Shown: one piece after another, positions 36,001-48,533 of the stretch
How the letters are laid out: the number at the start of each line of letters is the position of its first letter
Position numbering within the stretch: the first letter of the stretch is position 1
NCBI GenBank assembly: GCA_947034885.2
Contig: OX344758.2
Span: 13,233,067-13,297,066 of the forward strand
DNA length: 64,000 bases
Source: Thuidium tamariscinum
Taxonomy: Eukaryota > Streptophyta > Bryopsida > Hypnales > Thuidiaceae
Direction of reading: 5' to 3'
Made by a program: the position numbers and the translations under genes
Notes under the pieces: model-generated
The model's input: only the letters and a program-made list of their open reading frames with translations
Database searches by the model: none
What the model was told of the DNA's origin: nothing

Positions 36001-37075
36001 ATAATGGCCATTTCAAGAGCAAGATGATGATTATGGACGTACTTCTTGTTGATTTGGAAGCTATGTAGTGGCATGTAGGTGCTTCAATGACTAATCGCTA
36101 CAAAAATCCATGATAAGTTTATATTTTTTTCAGAAAAATAAACTTTCAATTCATATTTCTTTCCTTTATACTTATCCATCTATGAGAAAAAAAATTGAGT
36201 TTTTTTCATCACTTAAAGTGGAGTAGATGGCAAACTGTGACACAAATAAGGTCATTGACCTTTGCCTAAGATAAGAGTCCTATTTGCACCATGTGACTAT
36301 TTGCCCTACTTCATAACCGCTATATATTAGTAGAAAACGTTCAAAAGTTTAGAATGTATTCTATTAAAGGTATGTTTATACTTTGAATTAACCCCATTAA
36401 AGATTGGTCAACCATTTTTTGGTCGATTTAAGGATTTTTTGCCCCTCACAATTTCTAGAATATTTGATTTCAAAAAACTTAAATAAGAACGCATTTAAAG
36501 TGTCTTCATATGCTTTTAACAAAACCAATTTCAAGAGAATGTGTGCAAAAATGAATGAGTTGTGTTTGTCTAAACTTGAAATGGCCTAACCTTTCATATT
36601 GGAATTTTCAATGAGAAATGCATATTTAATATAAAGGTCAATTATGTATATGTGGGAAGGAATTAGTCCAAAGGTTTTTGGTCAGTTTCCGGACCATATA
36701 CTCAAATTTACACCCAATTGTAGCAAACCCTATTTAGCACTAGTAATTACACATCAATCTTTGAAGAGTAATTGCAAAGATGTCAACTGTTGGATCACTT
36801 TCATTTTTTGTGTGGTTCAAAAACCTACCCCATGGAACTAATTTATTCAATCTGATCTAAAATTACATCTCTTGGGAGGGCACAACATGGCACTTTTTTA
36901 GAATTGTATATAAAAACTACAACTGCCCCCAAATCAATCACGGACATTAATGGGTTAATGAGTGATGTTTATAATGTGAATACTATCCATAAGTAGACCT
37001 AAATTTATTCCTAAGATCCTCAATAACAACACTCTTCAACACCAAGTGTGTCCTTAAAACATACCTTCAAACATA
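33053..37075. other. Gene-poor region between microsatellite and HPt promoter
   Basis: No coding segment supported. It includes a moderately GC-richer patch at 33540-34200 without recognisable reading frame, a TTTG microsatellite (about 34163-34190), and a direct repeat at 33291-33364 and 34747-34822. Confidence 0.5.
33291..34822 (+). repeat. Direct repeat pair, ~75 bases, 1.45 kb apart
   Basis: 33291-33364 and 34747-34822 share ATCCTCG.TTTTAGGAGT, AATCTTCTA-type and TTTGACTTCAAATGAGTTT landmarks. They may bound an older insertion of 33365-34746, but no terminal structure confirms it. Confidence 0.5.
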
Positions 37076-37601
37076 GTGGCAAATAGAGTCCTTATCTTAG
37101 TCCATTATGCCGAGTCGCAAGCATGTGATACAAGAGAGGGTGACATTACAGAGCCCCGTCAACCCGAGCGTGCACTCAAGCGCCCATCTGGCAAACCAGG
37201 TCCCCGTCACTCCCCACCCCCCACGTGTCACCCCCCGCTCGTCTGGCTCTTCCCCAGGACTAGATCGTCTCTCCCCCTTCCTCGCAAAGCCTTCTGGTCG
37301 CGCATCTCGCAGGGCAGGCTCAAAAACAGAAGCCATCGCCCCTGCCCTGCGATTGATTTCCTGCAATCAATACCAACAGAGATTCACCTTCTTCCTCCCC
37401 CTCTTCTTCTTCCGGTTCTTCCGGTTCTTCTGCTTCGAACGGCATATGCATGAAATACACCTTCAAGCAGAAACGGAGAGCTGAAACGGTGCATTGCTGC
37501 ACTTCCTTCGATTTCACGGAAGTGTTGTGCACTTAGGGTTTTACGAAAGTGTGTCTCGCAACAGCCCCCCGGGCCAAGGCTACAAGTGTCAGGATTGAGC
37601 G
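37076..37601 (+). promoter_or_regulatory. Upstream region of the HPt gene
   Basis: GC-rich compared with its surroundings. A G-box core CACGTG is at 37222-37227 and a C/T-rich leader-like stretch (CTTCTTCCTCCCC...) is at 37385-37435. Several overlapping open stretches of up to 125 codons on both strands have no family resemblance and are attributed to base composition. The transcription start is not determined. Confidence 0.4.
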
Positions 37602-40381
37602 ATGGCGGAGGAACGGGACACAAGTCACACAACCCCGAGGGGAGGAGCCAAAGTCTCCGATGGCGCTGTCGTGGGGGCTGCGAGTGCTGCGGCCCCTGTT
37701 GCTGCCCCTGTTGTTGCGCCCCCGCTCGTTGAGCAGAATCTTCCGGAGCAGGAGCCTGTGATCGAGTATTCGGTGGAAGAGCTTCTGGACCAGCACCAGG
37801 AGTTGGTTGACAGCATGCTGAATGAGGTCTGGATCGGTGCGATTTTTTTTCTGGAGGTTTTTGGATTTGGTGTGGTTTTAGGGTGTGGTGGGATCGGATT
37901 GGCAGCGTTTTTCCTAGAGAATAGGAAATTCCTGTGCTGTCCTCACATCATTCAAGAATATGTGGAAAGACTTCACAACAGAGGTCACTTATTGTAGTGG
38001 GAGGTGGCGAAATTTCGCCAAGAAAAAAACCCGCTAGATCGGAGGTTAGGGTTAAGGTTGGGGATACGATTGGCGTTGGTCTGAGGTTTTTAAGTGTAAG
38101 AATGTGACATCGGGAAACTCAGGTGCAGTGTACACAGGGGGAGGATTCTTCTATTAAAATCATTTTGCAGTGGAGATTTCCGATTCTGCAATAGTTGTTC
38201 CCATTTAGGATAGGAGGAGCGTAGAATTTGTAGGAGTGGTGTGGAGAGTGTTGCCATTCTGGAGAGACGGATTTATATCATTGTGTTGTGTGAATTTCTG
38301 CTGTAGTTGTGGTATGATTAGTAATTACCTTTTTTTCTTTTGAAGGTCGAGGGTTTTAGAGATTTAGTTTAGTTGAGGTTTCGCCACTTGCTTATAAATA
38401 GAATTTGAGTGCAGGGGATTCTGGACGAGCAGTTTAGTCAGCTTCAGATGTTGCAAGATGAGAGTACACCTGATTTTGTGGAGGAGGTCGTGACTTTGTA
38501 TTTTGACGACTCGGATAAGCTGCTGGAGAATCTCACTGAATCTCTGTACGTATTATATTATTGACCTAGATTTGTTTCCATCGAATTTTGCTATTTTTTC
38601 TGATTTGGAGTTTGGTCTTTTGAGGTCGGTCATAATACCTTCAGGTGAAGGTTGGGCTGTGTTCAAACGACGAGATCTGGCATGGATTTCAAGGTTTTTT
38701 CTTGTGTTGGTCCACAGTATAATCACTGAATCTTTCAAAATCTTTTGAATATTCAAAGAGCTAATTTTTGGTCTTGTGATTTTTAGCAGTTTTAAGGATT
38801 TATACGGAGATCGTTATTTTATCCACTAAAATAGCTTTTGTTACCAATATAAAAAATGTTTTCTTGACTGGGTCCAGTGAGTTTTAGAAGTTTCTAACTA
38901 TGATAAATAAAAATGACCATTTTAAACCCATGAATCCTTGGTCCTTAAAGGGGTGATTGGAATTTTGCAGGAAGACAGATCCTATAGATTACAAGGTTGT
39001 GGACGGGCATGTACATCAATTTAAAGGCAGCAGCTCCAGGTATGCGCACATGCAATAGATTCTATGCTGCAGTATTTTAGTCTTTGCAACTGCAATTAAT
39101 ACTGCATTATTCAATGTTGCTAGTGGCCTCTTATTGCCCAAACTAAAAACAGAAGCCTCTTTCGAAGCTAATAGTTGGTTCCAAATCATATCTAAAGACT
39201 GTTGGACATGATTTCTCTTTTAATTGATACATTTTGTTACCTTCTTTGAAGCTTCTTTAACGATTCATATCAACTCCTACAGATTTAAAATTGAGAGTTC
39301 ACTTTGGAAGCTGATATTTGCTTATAGTGGTTTGTATAACAAATTCAATCATTTTAGGGTATAATTTTTTCTTTGACCAGTACATTGAAGCTTTCTGTTT
39401 TATCAAAAAATTCCCGAGTTTTAATTTTCTTTGTAGGTGTGCGTATGCAGCTCAATATGTATCATGTTAGATCATTTCCTGGCACAGTCTTTCTGTTGCT
39501 AGCAAGTTCAATTGAATAATCATTGACGGTCTCATTGTATTGCACAGCCTCGCACAAGTAGTTTGCTAACTTGTTGACTTGGGTTTTACTTGGTGTGTCT
39601 TAGTGTTGGAGCTCAACGAATAAAGAAAGTGTGCATGAGTTTTCGACCTTGTTGTGATAAGCAAGATAAGCAAGGGTAAGCGTTCTGTTGGGTTTTGAGT
39701 ATATTCTATGTACCACTTTGTTGAGGTGCGACCTTGTCAAGGCGCTTGCCTTCAATCTCATTTACATGTACTATGACGTGGTACAAAATTTCCTTTGCAT
39801 TTTCGTTTTTTCTTGGGGTGATTCTAAATACCTGACTGAGTCTACTAATTGTTGCCAACTTTGCATGATATTTTCATCATTTCGATAGCTACAATACAAT
39901 TTCTGGTGATTTTCCACAATTTCTTATGTACTGCTGCTACATAATTGTAATTTCCACCTACAGACTTGTAGTTTGACTAATGTTTTTGTTGAATTCTAGC
40001 GATCTTGAGCCCAACGAAGGTATATCACATCGTAAGACCACGCATGGAGAGGAAATGATTTTGGATGTTGGATGTTCTGTAGGTGTCTTGACCACCTAGT
40101 GAAGGTGAAAGAAGAATTCAACATTGTCCGAACTAAACTGGGAAAAATGCTGGAGGTACTGCTTTCCAGGCACCAATAAGATCAGATTGAATTTTTTTTC
40201 TGCGTGTTTGCATGGACAGCCTCGGTACATGTCGTCATTGTGCATGCTTTTTTGGAGTTGCAGTCGACATGGATGCTTTTCAACTATCACGTTTATTCTA
40301 ACATGGTGGTGGTGCTTATTGCTGCAGCTGGAGAAACAAATTATAGCTGCTGGAGGCCAACTTCCATTCATGGAATGCTGA
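37602..40381 (+). CDS. Histidine-containing phosphotransfer protein (AHP type), 207 residues
   Basis: Six exons: 37602-37826, 38415-38545, 38971-39039, 39604-39675, 40083-40155, 40328-40381, all GT/AG, 624 nt in frame. The core matches plant AHP proteins: LDEQFSQLQMLQDES, then PDFVEEVVTLYFDD, then the Hpt motif HQFKGSSSS with phospho-acceptor His134, followed by GAQRIKKVC and a C-terminal EKQIIAAGG signature. AHPs carry phosphate from sensor histidine kinases at the endomembrane or plasma membrane to nuclear response regulators, chiefly in cytokinin signalling. The acceptor His and the HxxKGSSSS loop are intact, so it should be active, unlike AHP6-like pseudo-HPts. Residues ~1-60 are an Ala/Pro/Val-rich, disordered-looking extension that makes the protein longer than the usual ~150. 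The in-frame ATG at 37602 is the first one with a continuous frame into the core. Confidence 0.95.
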
Positions 40382-41130
40382 AAGAAAGAAAAGTGAAATC
40401 TTAAAATTGTAGTTTACATTCTCGTGTGTACAGCCAGCCAGCCAGCCAGCCAGCGAGCCAGCGTCAATTGCAGCAACGAGCATGAATTGGGTTTCCAGTT
40501 GCAACTAAATCGTCGTCGTGACTACTAATGAGCATTTGATTCCCTTGTGTGTGTTTGGAAGGTCCACTTTGGAAAGGTCCGATTGGAAGGACTCCTGCAA
40601 CACAAGTTGGTTGCACCGTTCGGTGAGCTTCCTCATCAGGTCACCTTAAGTTCATTCATTAGTTTTCAGGCGGGGTTCCTGGCGTAGATAATGTTTTCGT
40701 GACTCTTGATTTCAGGCCCTTTCTGGAAGTGCCCGTGCACCCTCTATCTTTATTTTCAATACCTCGTTCTCTTTTTTCCACCTGCCACAAAGAAAAAAAT
40801 AGTGTTGATGGAGTGTCCTCAAGATGATTCCTCTTACTGTGCGTTACTATTGTTTTTGTATAGATAGACGGTTACGGGTGCCTCAATTTTCATCCTGGAT
40901 GTCTCAAAACTATTAATTCCAATCTTTCGACTTCCTTAATTTGTGTATTGGATGTGCTCTTTTTTCGTCTCTGCTCTTAGTTGTCGCTTTTTTTTTTTGT
41001 TGCACTGAAGTCAAGCATCATTTTCAAGCCTTGAATCCATTTCTGAAAATATCCACATGTTTGCTATATTTTTGAACAAATACATTATCTACTTTGAGGC
41101 AATAAACTAGTCAGGAAGGAAGATTGTCTC
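40382..41130. other. 3' flank of HPt gene and intergenic DNA
   Basis: Contains the presumed 3' UTR and an (AGCC)n microsatellite at about 40431-40460. No further gene. Confidence 0.5.
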
Positions 41131-42105
41131 TTAACCCCTAAAGGACTGAAGTCCAAATAGGTTTTAAAGCGTCATTCCATTTGAAGAGTCATAGATCGAA
41201 ATATCACTTAGTTATTAAGATCTTAATCATACAATCTTTTAGTAAACGTGTTGTAGATGATGTGTATCAAATTTGGAGTCATTTGATCGCATAGATTTAA
41301 AGATTATAATGTTTTAGTGCTAAAAATGAATGCTGAAATTTCCATAAAAACATATTTGGAGGTGAAATTTGATTTCTAAACCTACTCAAATGAAAAAACT
41401 TTATACTATAGAATGATTCAAAATTAGTAAACAAACACATTGGTAAAAAAAATTCATTGAATTGACTCATTGTGGTTACAAATTGGCTTTGAAATACCTT
41501 AAAAAGAGCAAGAAAAACTGCAAAAAACACATCTATGGTTGGAACTCCTTCTACTATAATGCTTCTCAGTCACTCATAACTTCTTTGATTGACATAAAAT
41601 TTTAGCCACACAAACTAGACTATTATGTGCAACTTTTTCAACTTAAATTATTGAAAATGGACTTTGTATGAAGAAGATACAAGTCGCCGAAGTTTATTGT
41701 TCTCCAAAAAAGGTAGGGATTTGAACTTCGAATTGCTCCCAAAAATTCAAAACAACTTGGATTGACATTAAACTTTTGCCACAATAACTAAACTTCAAGG
41801 GGAAGAAAACCCAACAAATTTTATTGAATTTGGACCTTGGATGAAAGAGATACAAGCCCCCGAAGTTGCAGCCCTAAAATGCAGTTTGTGAACTCAATTA
41901 GAACCTGCAAACTTTGATTGGCTGCTAAAAACTCATTATGTTGTGGATTGATCTGAAAATTTTACCATGCAAACTAAAAGACAAGGCTCAACTTTTCCAA
42001 CAATTTTTATCAAATTTGGACCTTGGTTGCAAAAGTTATAACACTTCGAAGTTACAGCATTTCAAGAGGGTATGAAAAACGTCCGTTGTGACGTTCAGGG
42101 GTTAA
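41131..42105. mobile_element. TTAA-flanked TIR element, subfamily II (copy P5)
   Basis: Core 41135-42101 (967 bp) between TTAA 41131-41134 and 42102-42105. Ends CCCCTAAAGGACTGAAG and, in reverse complement, CCCCTGAACGTCAC. The interior is the reverse of 13553-14512 and 57575-58549 (TTGGATTGACATTAAA, GAAGATACAAGTC). Directly after the right TTAA another terminus begins (CCCCTAAATGCCC at 42106). Non-coding. Confidence 0.8.
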
Positions 42106-42888
42106 CCCCTAAATGCCCAAGGTACCATATTTTGGTACTGACCAAACTTTGAAGTTAAATACTAGTACCTCTATTTTTGAAAAAGGACCATGTTTCCTCT
42201 ATAAGACATAAAGGAAACATAGGTCTTTTTAAGAAACATAGTATCTTTGCTTGGAAATAGTGTATCTATTCTTAGTGCAACTATTCTTAGTGTAATCGCT
42301 ATAGAAAATGGATGCACTATTTCCAAATACAAGGAGCAGAATCTAACCAAATTACTATTTTTAGCACTTTTAGTTGAATGTCCTTCAAGAACCTATTTCA
42401 AGCATCAGAAATCAAACTCTAAGAGAAAAAATTCTAATAATTTTAGTGAAGATTTCATGCAAGAATGTGCATTACAAATCTAGATTTTTTAGTGTTAAGA
42501 GGCTCTTGGAGATGAGCCTTAAATACAAGAAACCTTGGGAAAAAAACACATTGGTAATTCATTTAAAAAAATTTATAGTAGATTTTAAGAAGCTAAAAAT
42601 TAATTATGGTTATACACAGTATGTGCTTTGACTTCATATATTTTCTATGATTGAGCCATGTACTTGATTGACCATTGATGATCCTCGTATGCGTCGTACA
42701 TGCCTACATCAGATATTGTGCATTGTTCCTACACACCTAATTGCACCTAAAGATAATCTTGAAATCAATAGTACTAATATGTGAGTATAAAAATATAAGC
42801 ATGTGATCCTTAAGTATGTATATAAGTATATACACTACAACCATTGAAGGTGCTTCTAATAAAAACACCTATTTCATGTGGAGTCATG
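42106..42888. other. Intergenic DNA with solitary TTAA-family terminus and S repeat
   Basis: Starts with CCCCTAAATGCCCAAGG sharing the TTAA of the previous element; no partner terminus was seen. From about 42770 it is an S-family repeat (AGCATGTGATCC..AAG, CCATTGAAGGTGCTTCTAA) that breaks off at the inverted repeat beginning near 42889. No gene. Confidence 0.5.
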
Positions 42889-43967
42889 GACCATCCAATC
42901 ACAAGAAACACCAACCACTTTTGTAGCACTTTGCAAAATTGGTTCTTGTCCAATGCTATAACTTTTGATTGATGAACCCAATGCCCCCCAAAAAAGCTAT
43001 TTCTAGAGTTTTTGATTGCAATTATATTCCATATTTTTTAGAATTATTAAAAAATTGTTTTATATAATTTAAAAGTTATTTTTGTTAATCTATCATACTT
43101 TCAAGATTAGGGTTTTTTTATACTATTGAGTGGTTTAAATTAATGATCTTTAGTTGAAATTTTTGTAGTATAATTTCATAGTAGGTAGACATGTCCTTAC
43201 AAAAGGGCATCTAAAAAAACATCATTTTATGACCTTTGCTTTAGTGCAAATAGGAGTCTTTTGCGTACACTTTCCTAAACATTAGAAATGGTTTTGAACT
43301 CATTTTTTTAGTCAAACCCCATTACTAAAAAGTCTTCTCAAATGTCCAATTTTTAGTTTTGTTCAATTTTTCTATTTTTTACAAATTAAAATGTCAATGT
43401 ATGTATTTTCTAGGACATTTTCTTGGACATTGAAATCTAATGAAGAAAATACATACACTGACATTTTAATTTGTAAAAAATAGGAAAAGAAATTTTGAAC
43501 AAAACTAAAAATTGTACATTTGAGAAGACTTCTTAGTGATAAGGTTTGACTAAAAAATGAGTTCAAAACCATTTCTAATGTTTAGGAAAGTGTACGCAAA
43601 GGACTCCTATTTGCACTAATGCAAAGGTCATAAAATGATGTTTTTTTAGATGCCCTTTGTAAGGACATGTCTACTTACTATGAAATCATACTACAAAAAT
43701 TTCAACTAAAGATCATTAATTTAAACCACTCAATAGTATTTCAAACCCTAATCTTGAAAGTATGATAGATTAACAAAAATAACTTTTAAATTATATAAAA
43801 TAATTTTTTAATAATTCTAAAAAATATGGAATATAATTGCAATTAAAACTCTGGAAATAGCTTTTTTTGTTTTGGGCATTGGGTTCATCAATCAAAAGTT
43901 ATAGCATTGGACAAGAACCAATTTTACACAGTTGTACAAAAGTGGTTGGTGTTTCTTACAATGACCC
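42889..43967. repeat. Large inverted repeat, ~500-bp arms, 30-bp loop (family E-related, copy E4)
   Basis: The left arm (~42905-43411) and right arm (~43443-43957) are near-complementary end to end. For example, TGGTTCTTGTCCAATGCTAT at 42940 reappears complemented near 43915, and the centre is ATGTATGTATTTTCT facing AGAAAATACATACA. The right outer end, in reverse complement, reads GGGGTCATTGTAAGAAACACC, resembling the E-family terminus. A single-arm relative is at 22497-22985. Transcription across it would give a ~1-kb hairpin. No protein-coding capacity. Confidence 0.85.
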
Positions 43968-45933
43968 CATTACACAAGCTAAAATCATCAAAAAATTATC
44001 AATGTAATGCCAATGCATTTGACCTCCTTTAATTGCAAGTTGATTTAGAGTCAAAGTAAAAACTTTATTCTAAGAAGGCTTGAAGTCTATTGCCCTTTTT
44101 TTTTAGAATTAAAAAAAGATTAGTTTTTTCCTGACTTCAAATGTTATAGCCTTTCAATCCATCGGGTTGAAGGGTCTAAAATTTTTCTAGACATTTGAGT
44201 TATTTGTAAAGTACCCTAAACCGGGGTTTACACCCATGAGTTTTGTGGAAAAGCCGGTTGAGTTTAAAAAGTCAAAATAAAAGTGGGTATAAAACTTATT
44301 TTTCCATCAAAATGGTGCCTAAAAAGTATGGTCCCCACTTTTGAAGTCGTGTGACATAAGTATCTTGCAAAAAAGTTTGACACTTCAACTATAGTTGCCT
44401 TCTCAACTTCAAAAAAAGTCATATCCAAAGTGGAGGGGACTTTACAAATAACTTAATTGCCTTACTTGTTTAATACAATTTTTGTGGTTATCATTCAAAA
44501 TATTATTATTTTGGAAAATGCATTAAAACTTTGTAGTTTGGGACTTTTTCACTTCTAAAACATTATTTGTAACCATTTGTGTAAGAAAAAAACAAAAACA
44601 AGAATAAAAAAAACATCCTTAATACTTTAGGAATAATAATAAGTTTTACATTGAATACTTCAAAAAATTTACATTGAAACCATCCGATAAATATAGAAAT
44701 AATAATGAGTATTTAATGCATGTGCCTGTTGAAGAAGCATAATGACTAAATTGAAAATTATCCTATTAGTATAATAAGTTCATTCCAAGGGAGACTATCA
44801 AGTAGGAAATTCTTATTCTAATAGGTTCAATTCCTGAATTAGATAATACAATCCCACACAAATAATAACACATTTATAAATTTTCAAATAGTCTCACAAA
44901 TTATATTTCCACATCAAGATATTAATTTTATCTTGTTTTCCCTATTAGGGTTCATAATTCTTCATTTTGAAATTGCATAGCACTAGACTTCAATACATGC
45001 ATATATAACAATATTCCAAATTGGCGATTAAATCATTGTGTGCAACATGATATATACTCCATCTCCAACTAATTTCTCACACACTGCATTTCACATCTCT
45101 AACTAAGACGCATCATTCACACCAATGAACTAGCACTTTAACTCATAAATTATCACACCATAAACACTTGCATTTGATCAATCATTCAAAAGAACAAAAT
45201 ACACAACCAACTTAGGCTAGGACTTGGATTGTCACTCTTAAAAGTAGTTGGAAAAAAAATTGGAGAGAGAAACCCAATAGGAATTCCAAATTGGCGGTTA
45301 CTAAAGGGCAGTGGAAGGCAACACAATTGATTACCAACTACCAACTTGGAATTGACTCAATTGCCATACATGCCAATCCATTTCTCCAAATTGCCTTACA
45401 TTGAACTCATTCCAGCTAAGCAACCTCAACCACCAACTTAGCAAAACTACCACCTCATTCTATTAGGCTTGCCTCAAAGAACTTAAAACAATAATTCTAA
45501 TTAGGTAAAAGAATAGACAAACTCTCTAAATTAGGAAACAAATAAATAAAGAATTTGACAAAAACCAACAAAATATACTCAAAATAAACATCAAGATCCC
45601 AAAAGAAAATCCTAATTGAGTTATCTACAATTCTACATAGCCTTCAAAGATTGAAGTTAAATGGACTTATATAGATTCTATTGTATTATTGAATAGTTTT
45701 TAATAGTTTCTTGAACCCACTAAGGTAAATTTAATATTCATGCAATGTGACAAGTTTTGTCACGTTTGATCAATGTTTTACAATTACACTTGATTTTTTG
45801 GATATATACACTATTGGTACTATAGTAAAATTTTAGTCAATTATCCTTCATTGTAGATTCTTTAAGCTTGATTGTGTCCATTTTGTCATTTACATGAATT
45901 ATGTATCCACATCTATACTCACAATACTATGAA
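43968..45933. other. AT-rich intergenic DNA with dispersed repeat
   Basis: No gene. 44732-44836 is the inverted counterpart of 136-234, and the segment 45000-45640 resembles 1200-1700 in style. No LTRs or TIRs resolved. Confidence 0.5.
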
Positions 45934-46185
45934 ATGGTCAATTTTGTTAAAATGGTGATACCCCAATAAAATGGCATGATATTCCGTTAAAATGGCACAA
46001 CATTCCATTAAAATGGCACATTTTCTTTTTCTACCACTAAGCCTCTATGTCAAAATGGTACACAAAATATGTCAAAATGGCATTTGAAATTTGTCAAAGT
46101 GGCACATGGAATATGTCAAAATGGCACTGGAATTTGTAAAAATGGCACTTGGAATACCGCCATTTTAACAAAATTGACCATTGAA
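45930..46185. mobile_element. TIR element with an internal minisatellite
   Basis: Core 45934-46181 (248 bp). Perfect termini ATGGTCAATTTTGTTAAAA, longer than 20 bases in all, in inverted orientation, flanked by TGAA at 45930-45933 and 46182-46185. Nearly the whole interior is a degenerate ~20-bp tandem unit containing AAAATGGCAC (at least eight units), some of which match the terminal AAAATGG. Non-coding; superfamily unassigned. Confidence 0.75.
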
Positions 46186-46793
46186 ATATTGCACACCCTC
46201 CATTTATTAAGGCTAATTTATTAATAAAATAAATCCTACTACATGATGTTTCTATATAGCCTAATTTATATATAATAGATAATATAGCATTATATAGACC
46301 CTATAGTAGCCCTATATATCATATAAAAGATTTTTCCTTTGAATTAAATAGATCCTATCTTTTTAACTCACATAGTTTTCAAAAAAAACAATAGTAATCT
46401 CCCTAGGCCAAAAATGCTTTAAGTCCTACATTTCTATGATCCTTTTTTTGTCAACCTTTCCCCTTCAAAATTGCCAATTCTAGTGCACAGAGAAAAATTT
46501 AATTTAAGTGGCATTTTTTGCATATCTAACCATAAGACCTTGCAATAAATTATTATGAAAATGTGTGGAAGAAATTTCAAAAACTTTAACCACATAGATT
46601 ACAAGATAAATGCTTTCAAAGTGAAGAAAACATAGTTTTTCTTAGAACCTCAGCAAACTCTTTTATTAGATATTTATTCAACAAAAACTTATAATATCTT
46701 AAAGAATTGAATTGAGACTCTAGGAAAATAATTTTTTTGTGAATACAGATTTCATTCTCTAAAATTGTTGAATAGAAGTAGGACAAGATGGAG
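46186..46793. other. AT-rich intergenic DNA
   Basis: Nothing recognisable seen. Confidence 0.5.
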
Positions 46794-47739
46794 TTAACCC
46801 CTAAAGGACCAAACTGTGTTTTTTTGGCAACATAGCAATTTTGGGCAGCTCACTATGAATGGATTTTTTTTCTTTGAAATTTTCACACAACATATGCCCA
46901 AGGAGTAGCTATAAGGCCCAAAAATTTTCAAAGCTTTTGAATACATGGTTAAAATTTTATAGCATGATATGTCACTTTTTTTGCTCGGTAGGCAGTCTAG
47001 GCAGAAAAAAAAAACCTTCTTTAAAAATGATTTTCTTGAGAACTTTTTTTTAAAATTGGTTTATTAGAATTATATCTAAGTGGAAAGCTTTGAATCTTTT
47101 CAATTCAATCAATGAGTCAAAAGTTATGAGGAGTTTTAGTTTGGGGTAGCTTGTGGCTAGTTATAGAATCTCTACACTACAAAAAAAAATTTGAAATCCT
47201 TTATTTAATGCAATTTTTATTATTTTTGAAAAAAATAAAAGAAGTAGGTATAGATTTTTTATTACAACATTCCAACTATTGGGATTGGCATTTTTCAATT
47301 CTATAAATTAATTGTTTATAATTTTGTATTTTAGCTCATTTTCTACTTCTTTCTATTTACTATTTTTTTCCTGTATGTTGTACAATTCCAAATGATTTGC
47401 AATTTTTTGAGCATGTGGAAAACTTGCCTTTAAGGATGAATTCAAAGAATTGCAAACAATTTGAACTTTTTTTCTTACAAATGTGACCTTATGAAGTGAA
47501 GCTACCTGAATTTTTGTAGTGGTAAAAAAAATTCTTTTGTAGCTTCAAACACTAAAATCTTGCAATCTACATGGTGGAAAATTTTGAAATTTTTTCTTCA
47601 TCTTTCAAAGAATCTTACTACAAGATCTAATGGTTATATGTGTCAAAAAAAAAAAACTCTAAGTTTTGGTACTTGTATTAGAAATGGTAGTTTTAGAGCG
47701 ATTTTAGTGAAAACATAGTCATAGACCTTTAGGGGTTAA
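46794..47739. mobile_element. TTAA-flanked TIR element, subfamily I (copy P6)
   Basis: Core 46798-47735 (938 bp) between TTAA 46794-46797 and 47736-47739. Ends CCCCTAAAGGACCAAAC and, in reverse complement, CCCCTAAAGGTCTATGAC. Same orientation as 15985-16897. At 47021-47024 it keeps the intact TTAA where copy P3 carries its nested insertion, giving the reference empty site. Non-coding. Confidence 0.87.
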
Positions 47740-48533
47740 AAATAAATTGTTAATAGCTCTAAGGTGGAATTAGTATACACTAATTCCAATAGTGAGATTG
47801 TTCTAACAAAGTAAACCTTGTGAAAATCTTTTTATTTTGAAAAAAATGTGAAAATTGAGCTCAAAAACTAATCCTATATATATAAGTGTGTGTGTGTGTA
47901 TAAAAAATGATTTAATTACCTACTAAACAAGGTGCTATAACATTTTGACATCACAAATCCAAATGGAATGAAACCAAGTTTTCTATATAACAAAAATTCA
48001 AATCTACCAGAAACAAATATAGAAATTTTTTGTTTCAAGATTTTTTGTGTATTTCTTTTATTGCCAACTCGGTTGAAATTTGGGCTTTTTGTAGTATAAA
48101 TTTTGTTCCTGGACACTAATTGAAATTAAATTGATCAATTCCTTCTAATCTAAGAATTTTTTCTATTTTACAAAAAATCCCCCAAAATTCACCAACACCA
48201 TTTTCCCCCTTGTAGGGACAATTTGACTTTAGGGATAAGCAACAAACTCAAATATTAGCTCATCAACTTAATTCTCTCACAAGTTGGAGTACTAAGGGCA
48301 TCTCCAATCTAGTCCAAAATTTGCCCTTATAAATGGACTTCTAATTCTTCATTGGTTTATAATTAGAACTTGAAATTTTTATTAATGAGAATACATTCAA
48401 TAGAACTTTGTCTAGGTTCAAAAAAACTTAATTTTAGACATTGGACAATGAAAATAAATTGCAAATTCTAGACTAGATTGGAATATTCTAAGATTTCACC
48501 AAGAATCCCTCTTAAATGCCATTCCATTCATGT
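47740..48533. other. AT-rich intergenic DNA
   Basis: No gene. It contains a short GT run (about 47887-47899) and a small inverted repeat at about 48296-48490 (GGGCATCTCCAATCTAG against CTAGATTGGAATATTC) that may be another minor MITE. Confidence 0.45.

Noticed and set aside
37076..37484. Overlapping 125-codon open stretches upstream of the HPt gene
   Set aside because: GC-rich promoter/leader composition gives open frames in several phases on both strands. No family motif and no splice continuity.
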